From: Enterocloster hominis (ex Liu et al. 2021)
GTDB taxonomy: Bacteria > Bacillota > Clostridia > Lachnospirales > Lachnospiraceae
DNA: 64,000 bases
NCBI GenBank assembly: GCA_014385265.1
Contig: JACRTJ010000013.1
Span: 62,001 to 126,000 of the forward strand
Reading direction: 5' to 3'
Shown: positions 50,186 to 59,449 of the stretch, piece by piece
How positions within the stretch are numbered: the stretch's first letter is position 1
How the letters are laid out: the number at the start of each line of letters is the position of its first letter
The notes under the pieces: model-generated
Seen by the model: only the letters and a program-made list of their open reading frames with translations
The model's database searches: none
What the model was told of the DNA's origin: nothing
Made by a program: the position numbers and the translations under genes

Positions 50186-50218
50186 ATTTTTTCGCTCAAA
50201 ATAGACAATTTTTCACTC
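50186..50218. promoter_or_regulatory. Possible activator-binding direct repeats
   Basis: ATTTTTTCGCTC (50186-50197) and ATTTTTCACTC (50208-50218) are spaced by about two helical turns, 25-60 bases upstream of the sigma-54 -24 box. Enhancer sites for such activators are usually here or further away; this is a weak call. Confidence 0.3.
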
Positions 50219-50224
50219 CCGTCA

Positions 50225-50251
50225 TTGACTTTTTTGTGATATATGTATAAT
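50225..50251 (+). promoter_or_regulatory. Putative promoter of the sigma-54 activator gene
   Basis: TTGACT (50225-50230) and a perfect TATAAT (50246-50251) with a short 15-base spacer, about 80 bases before the start codon. The suboptimal spacing suggests weak expression. Confidence 0.45.
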
Positions 50252-50330
50252 ATATTTGATATCTACTGTATAAATATTTTTACAAGCGAAGGCAGACAGC
50301 CATGGAATCATATTTCCGGGAGGTTTTTTC

Positions 50331-51680
50331 ATGCTTGAGAACTATATTGACCAGATCATCACCATGGGCACTCTGGCGGATTCTGTTACGATCATTGACG
50401 ATCAGCAGATCATCCGCCACTTCCAGCCCTTCAATCCAGATATAGTCCCCTTTACTGCTTCAGATGTGGTCGGAACGCATTTCCGTTCAACGTTTCTGGA
50501 TGTGGATCCTGCGGACAGCGGAGTGCTGAGGGCTCTCCATGGAGAATCTACTATCAGCAGGGCATATACCCACCTGCTGTTCAATGGTCAGCGATCCAGC
50601 GGCATTGAATCGATCTTCCCGATCCGTATGGGGGATTCGATCATCGGCTCCATCAGTGTAAGCCGCTTTTTAAGCAGTCCCAACCGCTTCCTTGATGTGA
50701 AGGACGATCCGTCCGTCTCTCCAGACCTGGCAGAAATCCCGGATATGATCGGCAATTCTCCCGCCATGCAGACTCTGAAAAGACAGATCCTCCGGGTTGC
50801 CCGTACCGACGCAAATGTTCTGATCTGCGGGGAAACAGGGACAGGAAAGGAGTTGGTGGCCCATGCGGTCCACACGGCCAGTCCCAGGTGTAAACGCCTT
50901 TTCTACCCGCAGAACTGTGCGGCCATCCCCTCATCTCTTCTGGAAAGCACCTTTTTTGGTTCAGAAAAAGGGGCATACACAGGCTCCGTACACTCCAAAG
51001 GGATCCTGGAGCAGGCCGATGGAGGCACCGTTTTTCTGGATGAGATCAACTCCCTCGATCCGGCCGTCCAGGGAAAGATCCTGCGGGCCCTGGAGACCAA
51101 AAAGCTCCGCCGTCTGGGAGGCACCAGGGAGATCCAGAGTGATTTCCGTATTGTTTCAGCCATGAACGAGGACCCCTTCGCCTGCATGAGATCCGGGAAA
51201 ATACGCAATGACCTGTTTTTCCGCCTGAGCACAGTGATCCTGGAGGTCCCCCCGCTCCGCCAGCGCCGGGACGATATCCCCCTGCTGGCTGAATATTTTT
51301 TAAAAAAATTCTGTCCCCAGGGTCCCGGCAAAACACTGTCCCAGGACACTGCCGCCCTGTTATCCGGCTACCACTGGCCCGGCAATGTCCGCGAGCTGAA
51401 AAATGCCATTGAGTACGCCTGTATTTTTGCAGAGTCCTCTGAGATCACTCCAAAAGATCTTCCCAGCTATATCACCCGTACTGCTCCCGCAGACAGCGCC
51501 GGATGTACCGCTGGCCCGGCCCCATCCTCTGCCAGTCTTAAAACTCTGATGGAGCAGTATGAAGCAAATCTCTTAAGCCGGCGCATGGCTGCCTGCGGCA
51601 ACCGCTCCCGCCTGGCCCGGGAACTGGGCATCACCCGTCAGACCCTTTTAAACAAGCTTTCCAAATATGGACTCTTATAG
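50331..51680 (+). CDS. Sigma-54-dependent transcriptional activator (PAS, AAA+, Fis)
   Basis: This bacterial enhancer-binding protein (449 residues) resembles RocR-type activators. Residues about 1-120 look like a PAS-type sensor (VTIIDDQQIIRHFQP, VVGTHFRSTFLDVDP). The AAA+ domain has Walker A GETGTGKE (167-174), the sigma-54 loop and Walker B GGTVFLDEINSLD (231-243). The arginine-rich segment PPLRQRRDDIPLLAEYF follows. The C-terminal Fis-like helix-turn-helix is NRSRLARELGITRQTLLNKL. The sigma-54 contact loop reads GAYTGS instead of GAFTGA; Tyr is a known substitution but the final Ser is unusual. It is divergent from the amidohydrolase-brnQ operon, whose sigma-54 promoter it probably drives. 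Confidence 0.92.
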   Translation: MLENYIDQIITMGTLADSVTIIDDQQIIRHFQPFNPDIVPFTASDVVGTHFRSTFLDVDPADSGVLRALHGESTISRAYTHLLFNGQRSSGIESIFPIRMGDSIIGSISVSRFLSSPNRFLDVKDDPSVSPDLAEIPDMIGNSPAMQTLKRQILRVARTDANVLICGETGTGKELVAHAVHTASPRCKRLFYPQNCAAIPSSLLESTFFGSEKGAYTGSVHSKGILEQADGGTVFLDEINSLDPAVQGKILRALETKKLRRLGGTREIQSDFRIVSAMNEDPFACMRSGKIRNDLFFRLSTVILEVPPLRQRRDDIPLLAEYFLKKFCPQGPGKTLSQDTAALLSGYHWPGNVRELKNAIEYACIFAESSEITPKDLPSYITRTAPADSAGCTAGPAPSSASLKTLMEQYEANLLSRRMAACGNRSRLARELGITRQTLLNKLSKYGLL

Positions 51681-51733
51681 AAAAAACACCGGCTCCGCTC
51701 CCTTTAAAAGGGCTTGCGGAGCCGGTGTTTTCC
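51681..51733. terminator. Bidirectional terminator between activator gene and oppF
   Basis: A perfect 13-base stem, ACACCGGCTCCGC/GCGGAGCCGGTGT, has A/T runs on both sides between convergent genes. Confidence 0.92.
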
Positions 51734-51757
51734 AGCTCACTGCTTCTTCAATTTTCT

Positions 51758-52774
51758 CTACTTCCCAGCCTCCGCATAAAAGCATGCCGCCTTATGTCCG
51801 CCAAAGTCCCGCATTTCCGGCCGGGACTTTCCGCACTCCTCCGTGGCCATGGGACAGCGCCCCTTGAAGGGACAGCCCGCCGGGGGATTGATGGGCGTGG
51901 GCAGCTCGCCCTCCAGCTTGATCCGGGACCGGGACTTGGCCACGTCAGGATCCGGAATGGGAATTGCCGACAGAAGGGCCTTTGTATACGGATGGATCGG
52001 ATGCTCGTATACCTGGTCCGCCGGCCCCTCCTCCACCAGATGGCCCAGATACATGACGCCGATCCGATGGGAAATATAGTTGACCATGCTCAGATCATGG
52101 GCCACGAACAGGTAGGAGATCCCCAGCTCGTTCTGTATCTCCTTTAAGAGATTGATGATCTGGGCCTGGATGGAAACGTCCAGAGCTGAAATGGGCTCGT
52201 CACAGATGATGAATCTGGGATTCAGGGCCAGGGTCCTGGCAATGGAGATCCTCTGCCTCTGGCCTCCGGAAAACTCGTGGGGATACCGGCGGATATGGTC
52301 CGGCTTTAAGCCCACGGTCTTTAAAAGCTCTGCGGCCCGGTCCTCCCGGTCCTTGGAGGAATCTAAGATCCCGTGGATCTCCATGGGCTCTTTAATGATC
52401 TCGCCCACGGTCATTCTGGGATTTAAGGATGCGTAGGGATCCTGGAAGATCATCTGCACCTCTTTCCGGAAGTGCTTTTCCTCCTCCTTCCCCAGCCTTG
52501 CGATATCCTGGCCCTTATAAAGGATCTTCCCTCCGGTGGCCGGGTAGATCTTTACCAGGGTGCGGCCCAGAGTGGACTTTCCGCAGCCCGATTCTCCTAC
52601 CAGGCCGTAGGTCTCTCCCTCGCCCACATAAAAGCTCACGTCGTCCACAGCCTTTACGATCTGCTTCGGGGAAAACAGGCCCTTGGTCACGTCAAAATGC
52701 GTCTTTAAATGGTCAACCTGAAGAAGCGGGGCCTTCTCTCCTGCCGCTTCCTTTCTGATCTCTGCATCAGCCAT
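51758..52774 (-). CDS. Oligopeptide ABC transporter ATP-binding protein (OppF-like)
   Basis: This is an ATPase subunit powering peptide import at the inner face of the membrane. The 338 residues carry Walker A GLVGESGCGKSTLGRTLV (about residues 59-76), signature SGGQRQRISIARTL, Walker B FIICDEPISALDVSIQAQI and the H-loop FVAHDLSMV. The C-terminal oligopeptide-type extension includes PTPINPPAGCPFKGRCPMA, whose cysteines may hold an iron-sulfur cluster as in Dpp/Opp ATPases. It is last in the six-gene operon and overlaps oppD by eight bases. Confidence 0.94.
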   Translation of the reverse strand: MADAEIRKEAAGEKAPLLQVDHLKTHFDVTKGLFSPKQIVKAVDDVSFYVGEGETYGLVGESGCGKSTLGRTLVKIYPATGGKILYKGQDIARLGKEEEKHFRKEVQMIFQDPYASLNPRMTVGEIIKEPMEIHGILDSSKDREDRAAELLKTVGLKPDHIRRYPHEFSGGQRQRISIARTLALNPRFIICDEPISALDVSIQAQIINLLKEIQNELGISYLFVAHDLSMVNYISHRIGVMYLGHLVEEGPADQVYEHPIHPYTKALLSAIPIPDPDVAKSRSRIKLEGELPTPINPPAGCPFKGRCPMATEECGKSRPEMRDFGGHKAACFYAEAGK

Positions 52775-53774
52775 GGTTCTCCCCCTTTCTCCTGTTGGCC
52801 TCCTCCAGCCAGCAGGCGCACTGGTGGGTGGCGGAATATGTAGTCACCTCCGGCATATAGAGCTTACATACCTTCATGGCCTCCGGGCACCGGTCCACAA
52901 AGGGACATCCGGCCGGCGGCTTTAAAAGATCCGGCGGAGAGCCTGCAATGGGCTTCAGCTTCTCCTTCTTTTCCGGATTGTGGACACACTGTAAAAGTCC
53001 CCTGGTATAGGGGTGCTTCGGATCGTAGAAGATCTCCCGGTCGCTGCCGGATTCCACGATCTTTCCTCCGTACATAATAAGGATCCGGTCACAGAGACTG
53101 GCCACCACACCCAGATCGTGGGTGATCATGATCACCGAGGAATTCATTTTTTCCTTCATATCCCGGATCAGATCCAGCACCTGGGCCTGGATAGTCACGT
53201 CCAGGGCCGTGGTGGGCTCGTCGGCAATGATGAGCTTCGGATTGTTGGCCAGGGCAATGGCAATGATGATCCTCTGGCGCATGCCGCCGGAAAATTCATG
53301 GGGATACTGGTTCAGCCGCTTTTCCGGAGACGGGATCCCCACCTGCCCCATAAGTTCAATGGCACGGGCACGGGCTTCGGCATCCGTCACCTTCTGGTGA
53401 TTTTTAATGACCTCTGTGATCTGCTTTCCGATCTTCACCACAGGATTTAAAAAGGTCATGGGATCCTGGAAGATCATGGCCATCTGATTGCCGCGGATCT
53501 GATCCATGGCCGCCTCATAGGCCTTATGGTCCGGGAAGGCGCTTTCTGTGATCTCCTGTCCATTTAAGGAAACGCTGCCGCCAGTGATGGAGCCGTTTCC
53601 GGCCAGAAGGCCCATGACCGAATACATGGTCACGCTCTTTCCGCTTCCGGATTCACCTACAATGCCCACAGCCTCCGATTCTCCCACAGAGAAGCTGATG
53701 TCCCGCACCGCATGGACCGTACCCTGGTCGGTATGAAAGTCTACACACAAATTTTTTACGTCCAATAATGCCAT
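52767..53774 (-). CDS. Oligopeptide ABC transporter ATP-binding protein (OppD-like)
   Basis: This is the second ATPase subunit of the peptide importer, pairing with OppF. The 335 residues carry Walker A GIVGESGSGKSVTMYSVMGL (about residues 37-56), signature SGGMRQRIIIAIALA, Walker B LIIADEPTTALDVTIQAQV and H-loop MITHDLGVVA. The C-terminal LKPPAGCPFVDRCPEAMKVC provides the family's cysteine cluster. It lies ten bases after oppC and overlaps oppF. Two different ATPases with the cysteine-bearing tail are the normal arrangement for Opp/Dpp systems, so nothing here is missing. Confidence 0.94.
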   Translation of the reverse strand: MALLDVKNLCVDFHTDQGTVHAVRDISFSVGESEAVGIVGESGSGKSVTMYSVMGLLAGNGSITGGSVSLNGQEITESAFPDHKAYEAAMDQIRGNQMAMIFQDPMTFLNPVVKIGKQITEVIKNHQKVTDAEARARAIELMGQVGIPSPEKRLNQYPHEFSGGMRQRIIIAIALANNPKLIIADEPTTALDVTIQAQVLDLIRDMKEKMNSSVIMITHDLGVVASLCDRILIMYGGKIVESGSDREIFYDPKHPYTRGLLQCVHNPEKKEKLKPIAGSPPDLLKPPAGCPFVDRCPEAMKVCKLYMPEVTTYSATHQCACWLEEANRRKGENHG

Positions 53775-53784
53775 GGTACACCTC

Positions 53785-54711
53785 CTAACGGTTCTTGGGA
53801 TCCAGCGCTTCTCCCACGCCGTCGCCGATAAAGTTTAAGGAAAGCACGGTGAGGCAGATGGCAAGCACCGGCCACACGATCTGTAAGGGATAGCTCTGGA
53901 TCACCGATCTGGCCTCGCTGGCCAGGGTTCCCCAGCTGGCCTGGGGCAGGGAGATGCCGATTCCGATGAAGGCCAGGAAGGACTCGGTGAAAATGGCCTC
54001 TGGCACCATTAAGGTGGTGGAAACGATGATGGGGCCCATACAGTTGATGATCAGATGCTTAAACAGGATCCGGAGCTTTCCGGCGCCGATGACATAGGCC
54101 GCCAGGGCAAACTCCTGCTGCTTTAAGGTCTGCACCTGGGTACGCACCTGCCTGGCCATTCCGATCCAGGAGGATACGCAGATGCCTAAAAGCACAGAGC
54201 CGATGTTGGAGCCGAATACCATCATGATAAGGATCACGTAGAGCATGGACGGGATGGAATAAATACAGTCGATGATCCGCATCATGACCATGTCCACCTT
54301 TCCTCCCACAAAGCCGGAGATGCCGCCGTATACCACGCCGATGATCAGGTTTAAAAATGCAGCCACAAAGCCCACAGCCAGGCTGATCCTGGCTCCGAAC
54401 ATCAGGCGTACCAGGATATCCCGGCCCAGCTTATCGGTCCCCAGAAGGTGGGACGCCGACGGAAGGGCGTTGCGCAGGTCCAGATCCTGGGCGTCATATG
54501 TATAAGGGGATACCATGGGTACAAAAATGGCCAGAAGGATCATGATGGATAAAAATACCAGACCTCCCAGGGCCAGCTTATTCTTTTTAAAGCACCGCCA
54601 GGCGTCCTGCAGATAGGTCTTGCTCTCCATGGCGATAAATTCCGTATTCTTCTCGCTGTCGTCCAGTTTTTCAAACATGGAATCGTCCAGGAGTACCTTT
54701 GTCTCTTCCAT
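53785..54711 (-). CDS. Oligopeptide ABC transporter permease (OppC-like)
   Basis: This is a membrane permease subunit (308 residues). A cytoplasmic N-terminal stretch of about 45 residues precedes the first helix (LALGGLVFLSIMILLAIFVP). The OppC motif HLLGTDKLGRDILVRLMFGA follows near residue 88. About six helices are present, with the ATPase-contact EAA-type loop in QEFALAAYVIGAGKLRILFK. It forms the channel with the OppB product, encoded 11 bases upstream. Order and length are normal for the family. Confidence 0.93.
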   Translation of the reverse strand: MEETKVLLDDSMFEKLDDSEKNTEFIAMESKTYLQDAWRCFKKNKLALGGLVFLSIMILLAIFVPMVSPYTYDAQDLDLRNALPSASHLLGTDKLGRDILVRLMFGARISLAVGFVAAFLNLIIGVVYGGISGFVGGKVDMVMMRIIDCIYSIPSMLYVILIMMVFGSNIGSVLLGICVSSWIGMARQVRTQVQTLKQQEFALAAYVIGAGKLRILFKHLIINCMGPIIVSTTLMVPEAIFTESFLAFIGIGISLPQASWGTLASEARSVIQSYPLQIVWPVLAICLTVLSLNFIGDGVGEALDPKNR

Positions 54712-54722
54712 TTTACCGCCTC

Positions 54723-55646
54723 CTATCTGCCAAGCTTGATCCGCGGGTCGATCATCGCGTTGGCTATGTCTGTGATGATGTTTGCAATAATAATGAACGC
54801 TCCGTAAAGGATCGTCAGGGCCATGATCATGGTATAGTCACGGTTGGTGATGCTGGTGACGAACTCCGCGCCGATGCCGGGAATGGAATACAGGCTCTCA
54901 ATAACGAAGCTGCCCGTAAGCAGGGTGGCGATCATGGGGCCCGCATAGGTGATCACCGGGAGCATGGCATTTTTTAAACCATGGCGCAGGATCACCAGCT
55001 TTTCCGGCGTACCCTTGGACCGGGCCAGAACCATGTAGTCCTGCTTCATCACTTCACGCAGGCTGGAGCGCACCAGCCTGGCGATCATGGAGATGGGGGC
55101 AAAGGACATACCCACGGCCGGAAGGATATAGTGGAGGGGACTGTCCAGTCCCACAAAGGGAAGCCACTGGAGCACCACGCCGAACAGAAGGAGCAGCAGC
55201 ACCGACAATAGGAAGCCGGGCATGCTGACTCCCGCCGTGGCGATGACCAGTACCAGGTTCGCCAGCCATTTTTTCTTCGTAAACGCCGCCACAGTCCCCA
55301 GAAAGATCCCTGTCACCAGGGCAAAGGTGATGCTGACCGCACCCAGGCGCATGGTATAGGGAAGGCCGTTTTTAATGATCTTATCGATGCTCTTTCCCTT
55401 TCTGTAAATGGATACGCCGAAATCGCCCTTGGCGGCATTTTTTAAATACATCACGTACTGCTCAGACACAGGCTTATCCAGTCCATATTTTTCATAAAGC
55501 CGCTCCTTCACCTTGGCCGGAAGCTTGCTGGTCTCTCCGGCAAAGGGTGAGCCGGGGATCACATGCATCAGGAAAAAGGTGACAGTGGCCAGAAGGAACA
55601 GGGTGAAAGCGCCCACTGCCAGGCGCTTTGCAATATACTTTAACAT
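54723..55646 (-). CDS. Oligopeptide ABC transporter permease (OppB-like)
   Basis: This is the partner membrane permease (307 residues, six helices). The N-terminus MLKYIAKRLAVGAFTLFLLA and the HVIPGSPFAG segment are typical of OppB/DppB. The ATPase-contact loop is near DYMVLARSKGTPEKLVILRHGLKN. Its start overlaps the end of the S9 peptidase gene by seven bases, so peptidase and importer are translated together. It acts in the cytoplasmic membrane. Confidence 0.93.
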   Translation of the reverse strand: MLKYIAKRLAVGAFTLFLLATVTFFLMHVIPGSPFAGETSKLPAKVKERLYEKYGLDKPVSEQYVMYLKNAAKGDFGVSIYRKGKSIDKIIKNGLPYTMRLGAVSITFALVTGIFLGTVAAFTKKKWLANLVLVIATAGVSMPGFLLSVLLLLLFGVVLQWLPFVGLDSPLHYILPAVGMSFAPISMIARLVRSSLREVMKQDYMVLARSKGTPEKLVILRHGLKNAMLPVITYAGPMIATLLTGSFVIESLYSIPGIGAEFVTSITNRDYTMIMALTILYGAFIIIANIITDIANAMIDPRIKLGR

Positions 55647-57619
55647 TCGCTTTTTTCTCCTTTAAGATACAGATCAAACCAGCCGTTCATCTCCTGTAAG
55701 CGGCGCATCCGGTGCAGGGGCTTTCCGCTTCTGGAGAGCTCATGGTTCTCTCCCTCGAACAGCACGGCCTTAGAGGGTACTCCGTGGTATTTGATGGCCG
55801 CGAACATCTGCATTCCCTCTGACAGGGGGCAGTTATAATCCTTTAAGGAATGGATGAACATGGTCGGCGTCTTTACCCGGTCTGCGTAAGCCACCGGAGA
55901 GCGCTCCCACAGCTCCTTGGGAGCCGTCCACGGCGTCTTTCCTCCGTTTTCGTTGACGTCAAAGGAAAATCCGATCTCGCTGCAGCCAAAATCACTGAGC
56001 CAGTTGGAGAAGCTCCTCTGGCTTACGGCAGCCGCGAACCGGTCCGTGTGGCCGATGATCCAGTTGGTCATCCAGCCGCCGTAGCTGCCGCCGGTGACAC
56101 CGATCCGGGCCGGATCGATGGCAGGATACTGTTCACATACGTGATCCACAAACTCCATGAAATCCTGGAAGTCGATGGTGCCGTATTTTTCTCTCAGATC
56201 CGCGAACTCGTCGCCGCGGCCGTCGCCGCCCCTGGGGTTGCAGAGCATGACGAAATATCCATTGTTGGCGAATACCTGCATCTCATGGAACATGGTATTT
56301 CCAAAGGCCACTCTGGGGCCGCCGTGCATATCCAGGATCGCCGGGTACTTCTTTGAGGGATCGTAATCCTTGGGAAGGATCACCCAGCCGTCGATGTCCA
56401 CGCCGTCGGAATCCGTAAAGCCCGCCGGATGGAGCTCACCCACATACCGGTCCTTTAAGGCCGCACCGTTAAGATCAGAAATCTGGCGGTATGTATGAGA
56501 GACAGAATCATAGAGGTAGATCTCCTGGAGCTTTCCGGGCGTTCTTCCCACCATGGCGAAGCCGCCCTCCACCTGGCAGAAGCATTCCACGGAGCCGTCA
56601 AAGTCCACTGCCGTGGAAACACAGCCGTCCTTTGCGGAAAGCACCGGTCCCCTGGTGCGGGCGCAGGAGGTAAAGTACGGGATACCTTCCTTCACCAGGA
56701 ATTTTTTTCCTCCTCCCAGGGAGATATCCCCAGTGGGAACAGAGCCCACAGAATTTCCGTGCTTTGCAAAAAGCGCTGCTTTTCCATTTTCCCATACGTA
56801 AAGATCCGGATACTGGCCGCTGCCGTATTTGTCCATGGTGCTTCCGGCAAAGAACACCTTCAAGTCCCGGCCCTCTCCGCAGCAGCCGAAAAGACCGATG
56901 TGCATGTCTCCGTCCTTCACGTATTCCGTAGTGGTCTTTGTCCGGCAGTCGTAGCCGTACATGCCGTTCTTCATGGGCAGCACCTGGTCATAGGAAACGC
57001 CGGTGTACACAATGGTCTCCCCGGAAATCTCAAAGCCGCTTACGGCAAACAGGGGAGCTGTCACCCGCTCACAGACTCCTTCTGCTTCCTGGTAAGTAAA
57101 CAGGGTATTTCTGAACCTGGACACAAAATATGCGCCGTTCTCCCAGTAGGGAAGCTCCTCGATGATATGGTAGTCCTGGTATTCCTTCAGGCCGTCCTCG
57201 TCCTCCGGCTTATTAAGATCCACTGTGGCGGAAAATACGTAGGAGCCATCGGCCATTTTTTTCATGTCATTGACGGAATATGGGATATCAAAGGCCCGTT
57301 CTGCCTCTCCTCCCTTTAAGGAAAGGCGGTAGAACACCGTCTTTTCCTTTCCGTCCTTTGCCTTGTCCTCGTGTTTTCTCACTGAGGAGAACAAAAGCGT
57401 ATCCTCGCTGTCAAATAAAAGATGGGATTCCGCGCCAAAGGAAGTCAGTTTCCTGACTTCCCCTGTGCAAAAATCCGCGATATATGCCCATGAATCATAG
57501 CTGTTCTTTTCCTTATTGGCCTGCCTTGCCAGGAAAGCCGCCTTTTTCCCCGACGGGGATGCCACGATCCCCGACAGAAACTTATAATCCAGTAAATCGC
57601 TGATTTTTAACTTTTCCAT
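55640..57619 (-). CDS. S9-family prolyl oligopeptidase-type peptidase
   Basis: This is a cytoplasmic serine peptidase of 659 residues. The first 380 or so form a beta-propeller-type domain that restricts access to short peptides (start KISDLLDYKFLSGIVASPSG). The C-terminal alpha/beta-hydrolase domain has DMHGGPRVAFGNT, the nucleophile elbow GVTGGSYGGWMTNWIIGHTD, and later catalytic Asp/His in FIHSLKDYNCPLSEG and ENHELSRSGKP. It resembles dipeptidyl or acylaminoacyl peptidases (YuxL-like). It is embedded between oppA and oppB, which suggests that it digests peptides taken up by the transporter. No signal peptide is present. Confidence 0.92.
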   Translation of the reverse strand: MEKLKISDLLDYKFLSGIVASPSGKKAAFLARQANKEKNSYDSWAYIADFCTGEVRKLTSFGAESHLLFDSEDTLLFSSVRKHEDKAKDGKEKTVFYRLSLKGGEAERAFDIPYSVNDMKKMADGSYVFSATVDLNKPEDEDGLKEYQDYHIIEELPYWENGAYFVSRFRNTLFTYQEAEGVCERVTAPLFAVSGFEISGETIVYTGVSYDQVLPMKNGMYGYDCRTKTTTEYVKDGDMHIGLFGCCGEGRDLKVFFAGSTMDKYGSGQYPDLYVWENGKAALFAKHGNSVGSVPTGDISLGGGKKFLVKEGIPYFTSCARTRGPVLSAKDGCVSTAVDFDGSVECFCQVEGGFAMVGRTPGKLQEIYLYDSVSHTYRQISDLNGAALKDRYVGELHPAGFTDSDGVDIDGWVILPKDYDPSKKYPAILDMHGGPRVAFGNTMFHEMQVFANNGYFVMLCNPRGGDGRGDEFADLREKYGTIDFQDFMEFVDHVCEQYPAIDPARIGVTGGSYGGWMTNWIIGHTDRFAAAVSQRSFSNWLSDFGCSEIGFSFDVNENGGKTPWTAPKELWERSPVAYADRVKTPTMFIHSLKDYNCPLSEGMQMFAAIKYHGVPSKAVLFEGENHELSRSGKPLHRMRRLQEMNGWFDLYLKGEKSEC

Positions 57620-57637
57620 GACCGTTTTTTAGTCCTC

Positions 57638-59356
57638 CTATTCAAAATATCCGTAAGAGTAGATCGGAACATCGCCCGGCGTCATGTAAACGCCCTTCAG
57701 GTTCTCTTTCTTTAATGCCGGCTCGTTGAAATCAAATAACGGGATCACATATACCTGCTCCTCCACCAGATACGTTTCGATCTCATGGAGCTTGTTCATA
57801 TATTCAGTCCTGTCAACGATCTTTGTCACGTCTGTCATCATCTGGTCGTAGGTATCGTCCGCCACGGCCGCCACCGGCTGCATGGCCTGGGTCCACTGGT
57901 TTAAGAACTCGGACGGATCGTTGGTGCACATAAGCGCATAACGGGCCATCTCAAAGTCGCCCTGGTCGATCTGGTCGTAGAACACGCCGGACTCAACCAC
58001 TTCCAGCTCCACATTGACGCCCACGGCCTTCCACATCTGCTCTAACATCTGGGCCACATCGGCGTGGATGGAGTTGTTGGAATATTTATACTTTAAAGTC
58101 AGGGGATTGGATTCGTCATAGCCGGCTTCCTTTAAGAGCTCCTTGGCCTTTTCCGGATCGTATGCCTGGTAAAGCTGCTTTGCATCTCCTTCTTTACGGA
58201 AATCGTCCTCTGCTCCCTTCATTCCAAAAGGAACGTATCCGTAAAGGGGCGTATAGAAGTTGCCGGCATTGATGGCCTTCACGATCTCGTCCCGGTTAAT
58301 GGAAATAGCCAGGGCGCGGCGCACATTCACATCCTTTAATGCCTCCGGTCCCTTTTCCCCGGAGTTTAAGTCGATGGAGTATACCGACTGCTGGGGACGG
58401 TTCCACAGCTCATTCTGGTTCTCATAGGTGGAAACGATGGAGGCGCTGATGGCCAGGGCCGCATCCAGATCGCCGGTCTTGAAGGCTGCCGCCTGGGCAT
58501 CCATATCGGGCATTACCTGGAAGGTGATCTCATCCACCGTTACATTCTCTGCATCGTAGAAGCTTTCATTTTTTGTAAGGACCACCTTCTCATTCTCATT
58601 GCAGTAGTCCAGCACATAGGCGCCAGTCACCGGGTATCCCGGCTCCACAGCCCACTCAGAAAATCCGGCCTCTGCCACATCCTCTCTTAAAGGAAGGAAG
58701 CCGCCGCCGCATAAAAGGCCTGTGAAGAATGCACAGGGTGTTTTTAAATGATACACCACCGTTGTATCATCCAGAGCCTCCACACCGGCAAAGGAGAAGG
58801 TCTCCAGATCCACCTCTGTATCTGCCAGATACTCTTCTGCGCCTTCCAGATAGCGGACCATCTTATCTGTAACGAAGCCGTTTTCTGCACCGTAGGTCAG
58901 GTTCCTGTTGATCCCAAAAACAAAATCGTGGGCTGTAATGGGCTCACCATCGCTCCATACCAGGCCGTCCTTTAATTTGATTGTATAGGTAAGGCCGTCC
59001 TCGCTGACCTCCGGCTCTCCGGCTGCCAGATCCGGCACCACGCTGCCGTCCTCTAATTTTTTATACAGACCGGCATACATATGAGCCAGGGCATACCGAT
59101 TGACTGTCTCCGTGGAAAGGCCCGGATCCAGAGTCGTAAACTGCTGGCCAACGCCGACGGTAATGGAAACCGGCTCTCCGTCTCCCTTTTCTGCCGCAGA
59201 GGTATCTGCCTCTTTGGATGTTTCTTTGGATGCTTCTTTTGATGTCTCTCCGGACTGGGAGCTTCCGGAATCACCGGAGCCGCTGTTTCCGCATCCGGCC
59301 AGAAAACTCATACACATGGAAGCCGCAAGAACGGCTGAAAGGACCTTCTTTTTCAT
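57638..59356 (-). CDS. Oligopeptide ABC transporter solute-binding lipoprotein (OppA-like)
   Basis: This is the extracytoplasmic peptide-binding protein (SBP_bac_5). The start at 59356 is chosen because AAGGAGGAGAGCAGAT precedes it and the lipoprotein signal then begins MKKKVLSAVLAA, with lipobox FLAGCG. A Ser/Glu/Lys-rich linker with KEASKETSKEA repeats follows, then a domain of about 520 residues. Family features are QQFTTLDPGLSTETVNRYAL, YTIKLKDGLVWSDGEPITA and KDVNVRRALAISINRDEIV. It heads the operon under a good promoter; the downstream order is peptidase, oppB, C, D, F. Confidence 0.94.
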   Translation of the reverse strand: MKKKVLSAVLAASMCMSFLAGCGNSGSGDSGSSQSGETSKEASKETSKEADTSAAEKGDGEPVSITVGVGQQFTTLDPGLSTETVNRYALAHMYAGLYKKLEDGSVVPDLAAGEPEVSEDGLTYTIKLKDGLVWSDGEPITAHDFVFGINRNLTYGAENGFVTDKMVRYLEGAEEYLADTEVDLETFSFAGVEALDDTTVVYHLKTPCAFFTGLLCGGGFLPLREDVAEAGFSEWAVEPGYPVTGAYVLDYCNENEKVVLTKNESFYDAENVTVDEITFQVMPDMDAQAAAFKTGDLDAALAISASIVSTYENQNELWNRPQQSVYSIDLNSGEKGPEALKDVNVRRALAISINRDEIVKAINAGNFYTPLYGYVPFGMKGAEDDFRKEGDAKQLYQAYDPEKAKELLKEAGYDESNPLTLKYKYSNNSIHADVAQMLEQMWKAVGVNVELEVVESGVFYDQIDQGDFEMARYALMCTNDPSEFLNQWTQAMQPVAAVADDTYDQMMTDVTKIVDRTEYMNKLHEIETYLVEEQVYVIPLFDFNEPALKKENLKGVYMTPGDVPIYSYGYFE

Positions 59357-59400
59357 ATCTGCTCTCCTCCTTATGTCACTGTCTGAATGTTTATGCATGC

Positions 59401-59429
59401 TATTATACGACTATATGAATAAAAATGCA
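59401..59429 (-). promoter_or_regulatory. Promoter of opp operon
   Basis: On the minus strand, TTGCAT (59424-59429), 17 bases and a perfect TATAAT (59401-59406), with about 40 bases of leader before oppA. Confidence 0.8.
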
Positions 59430-59449
59430 AGCACATTTTATAAATATAA

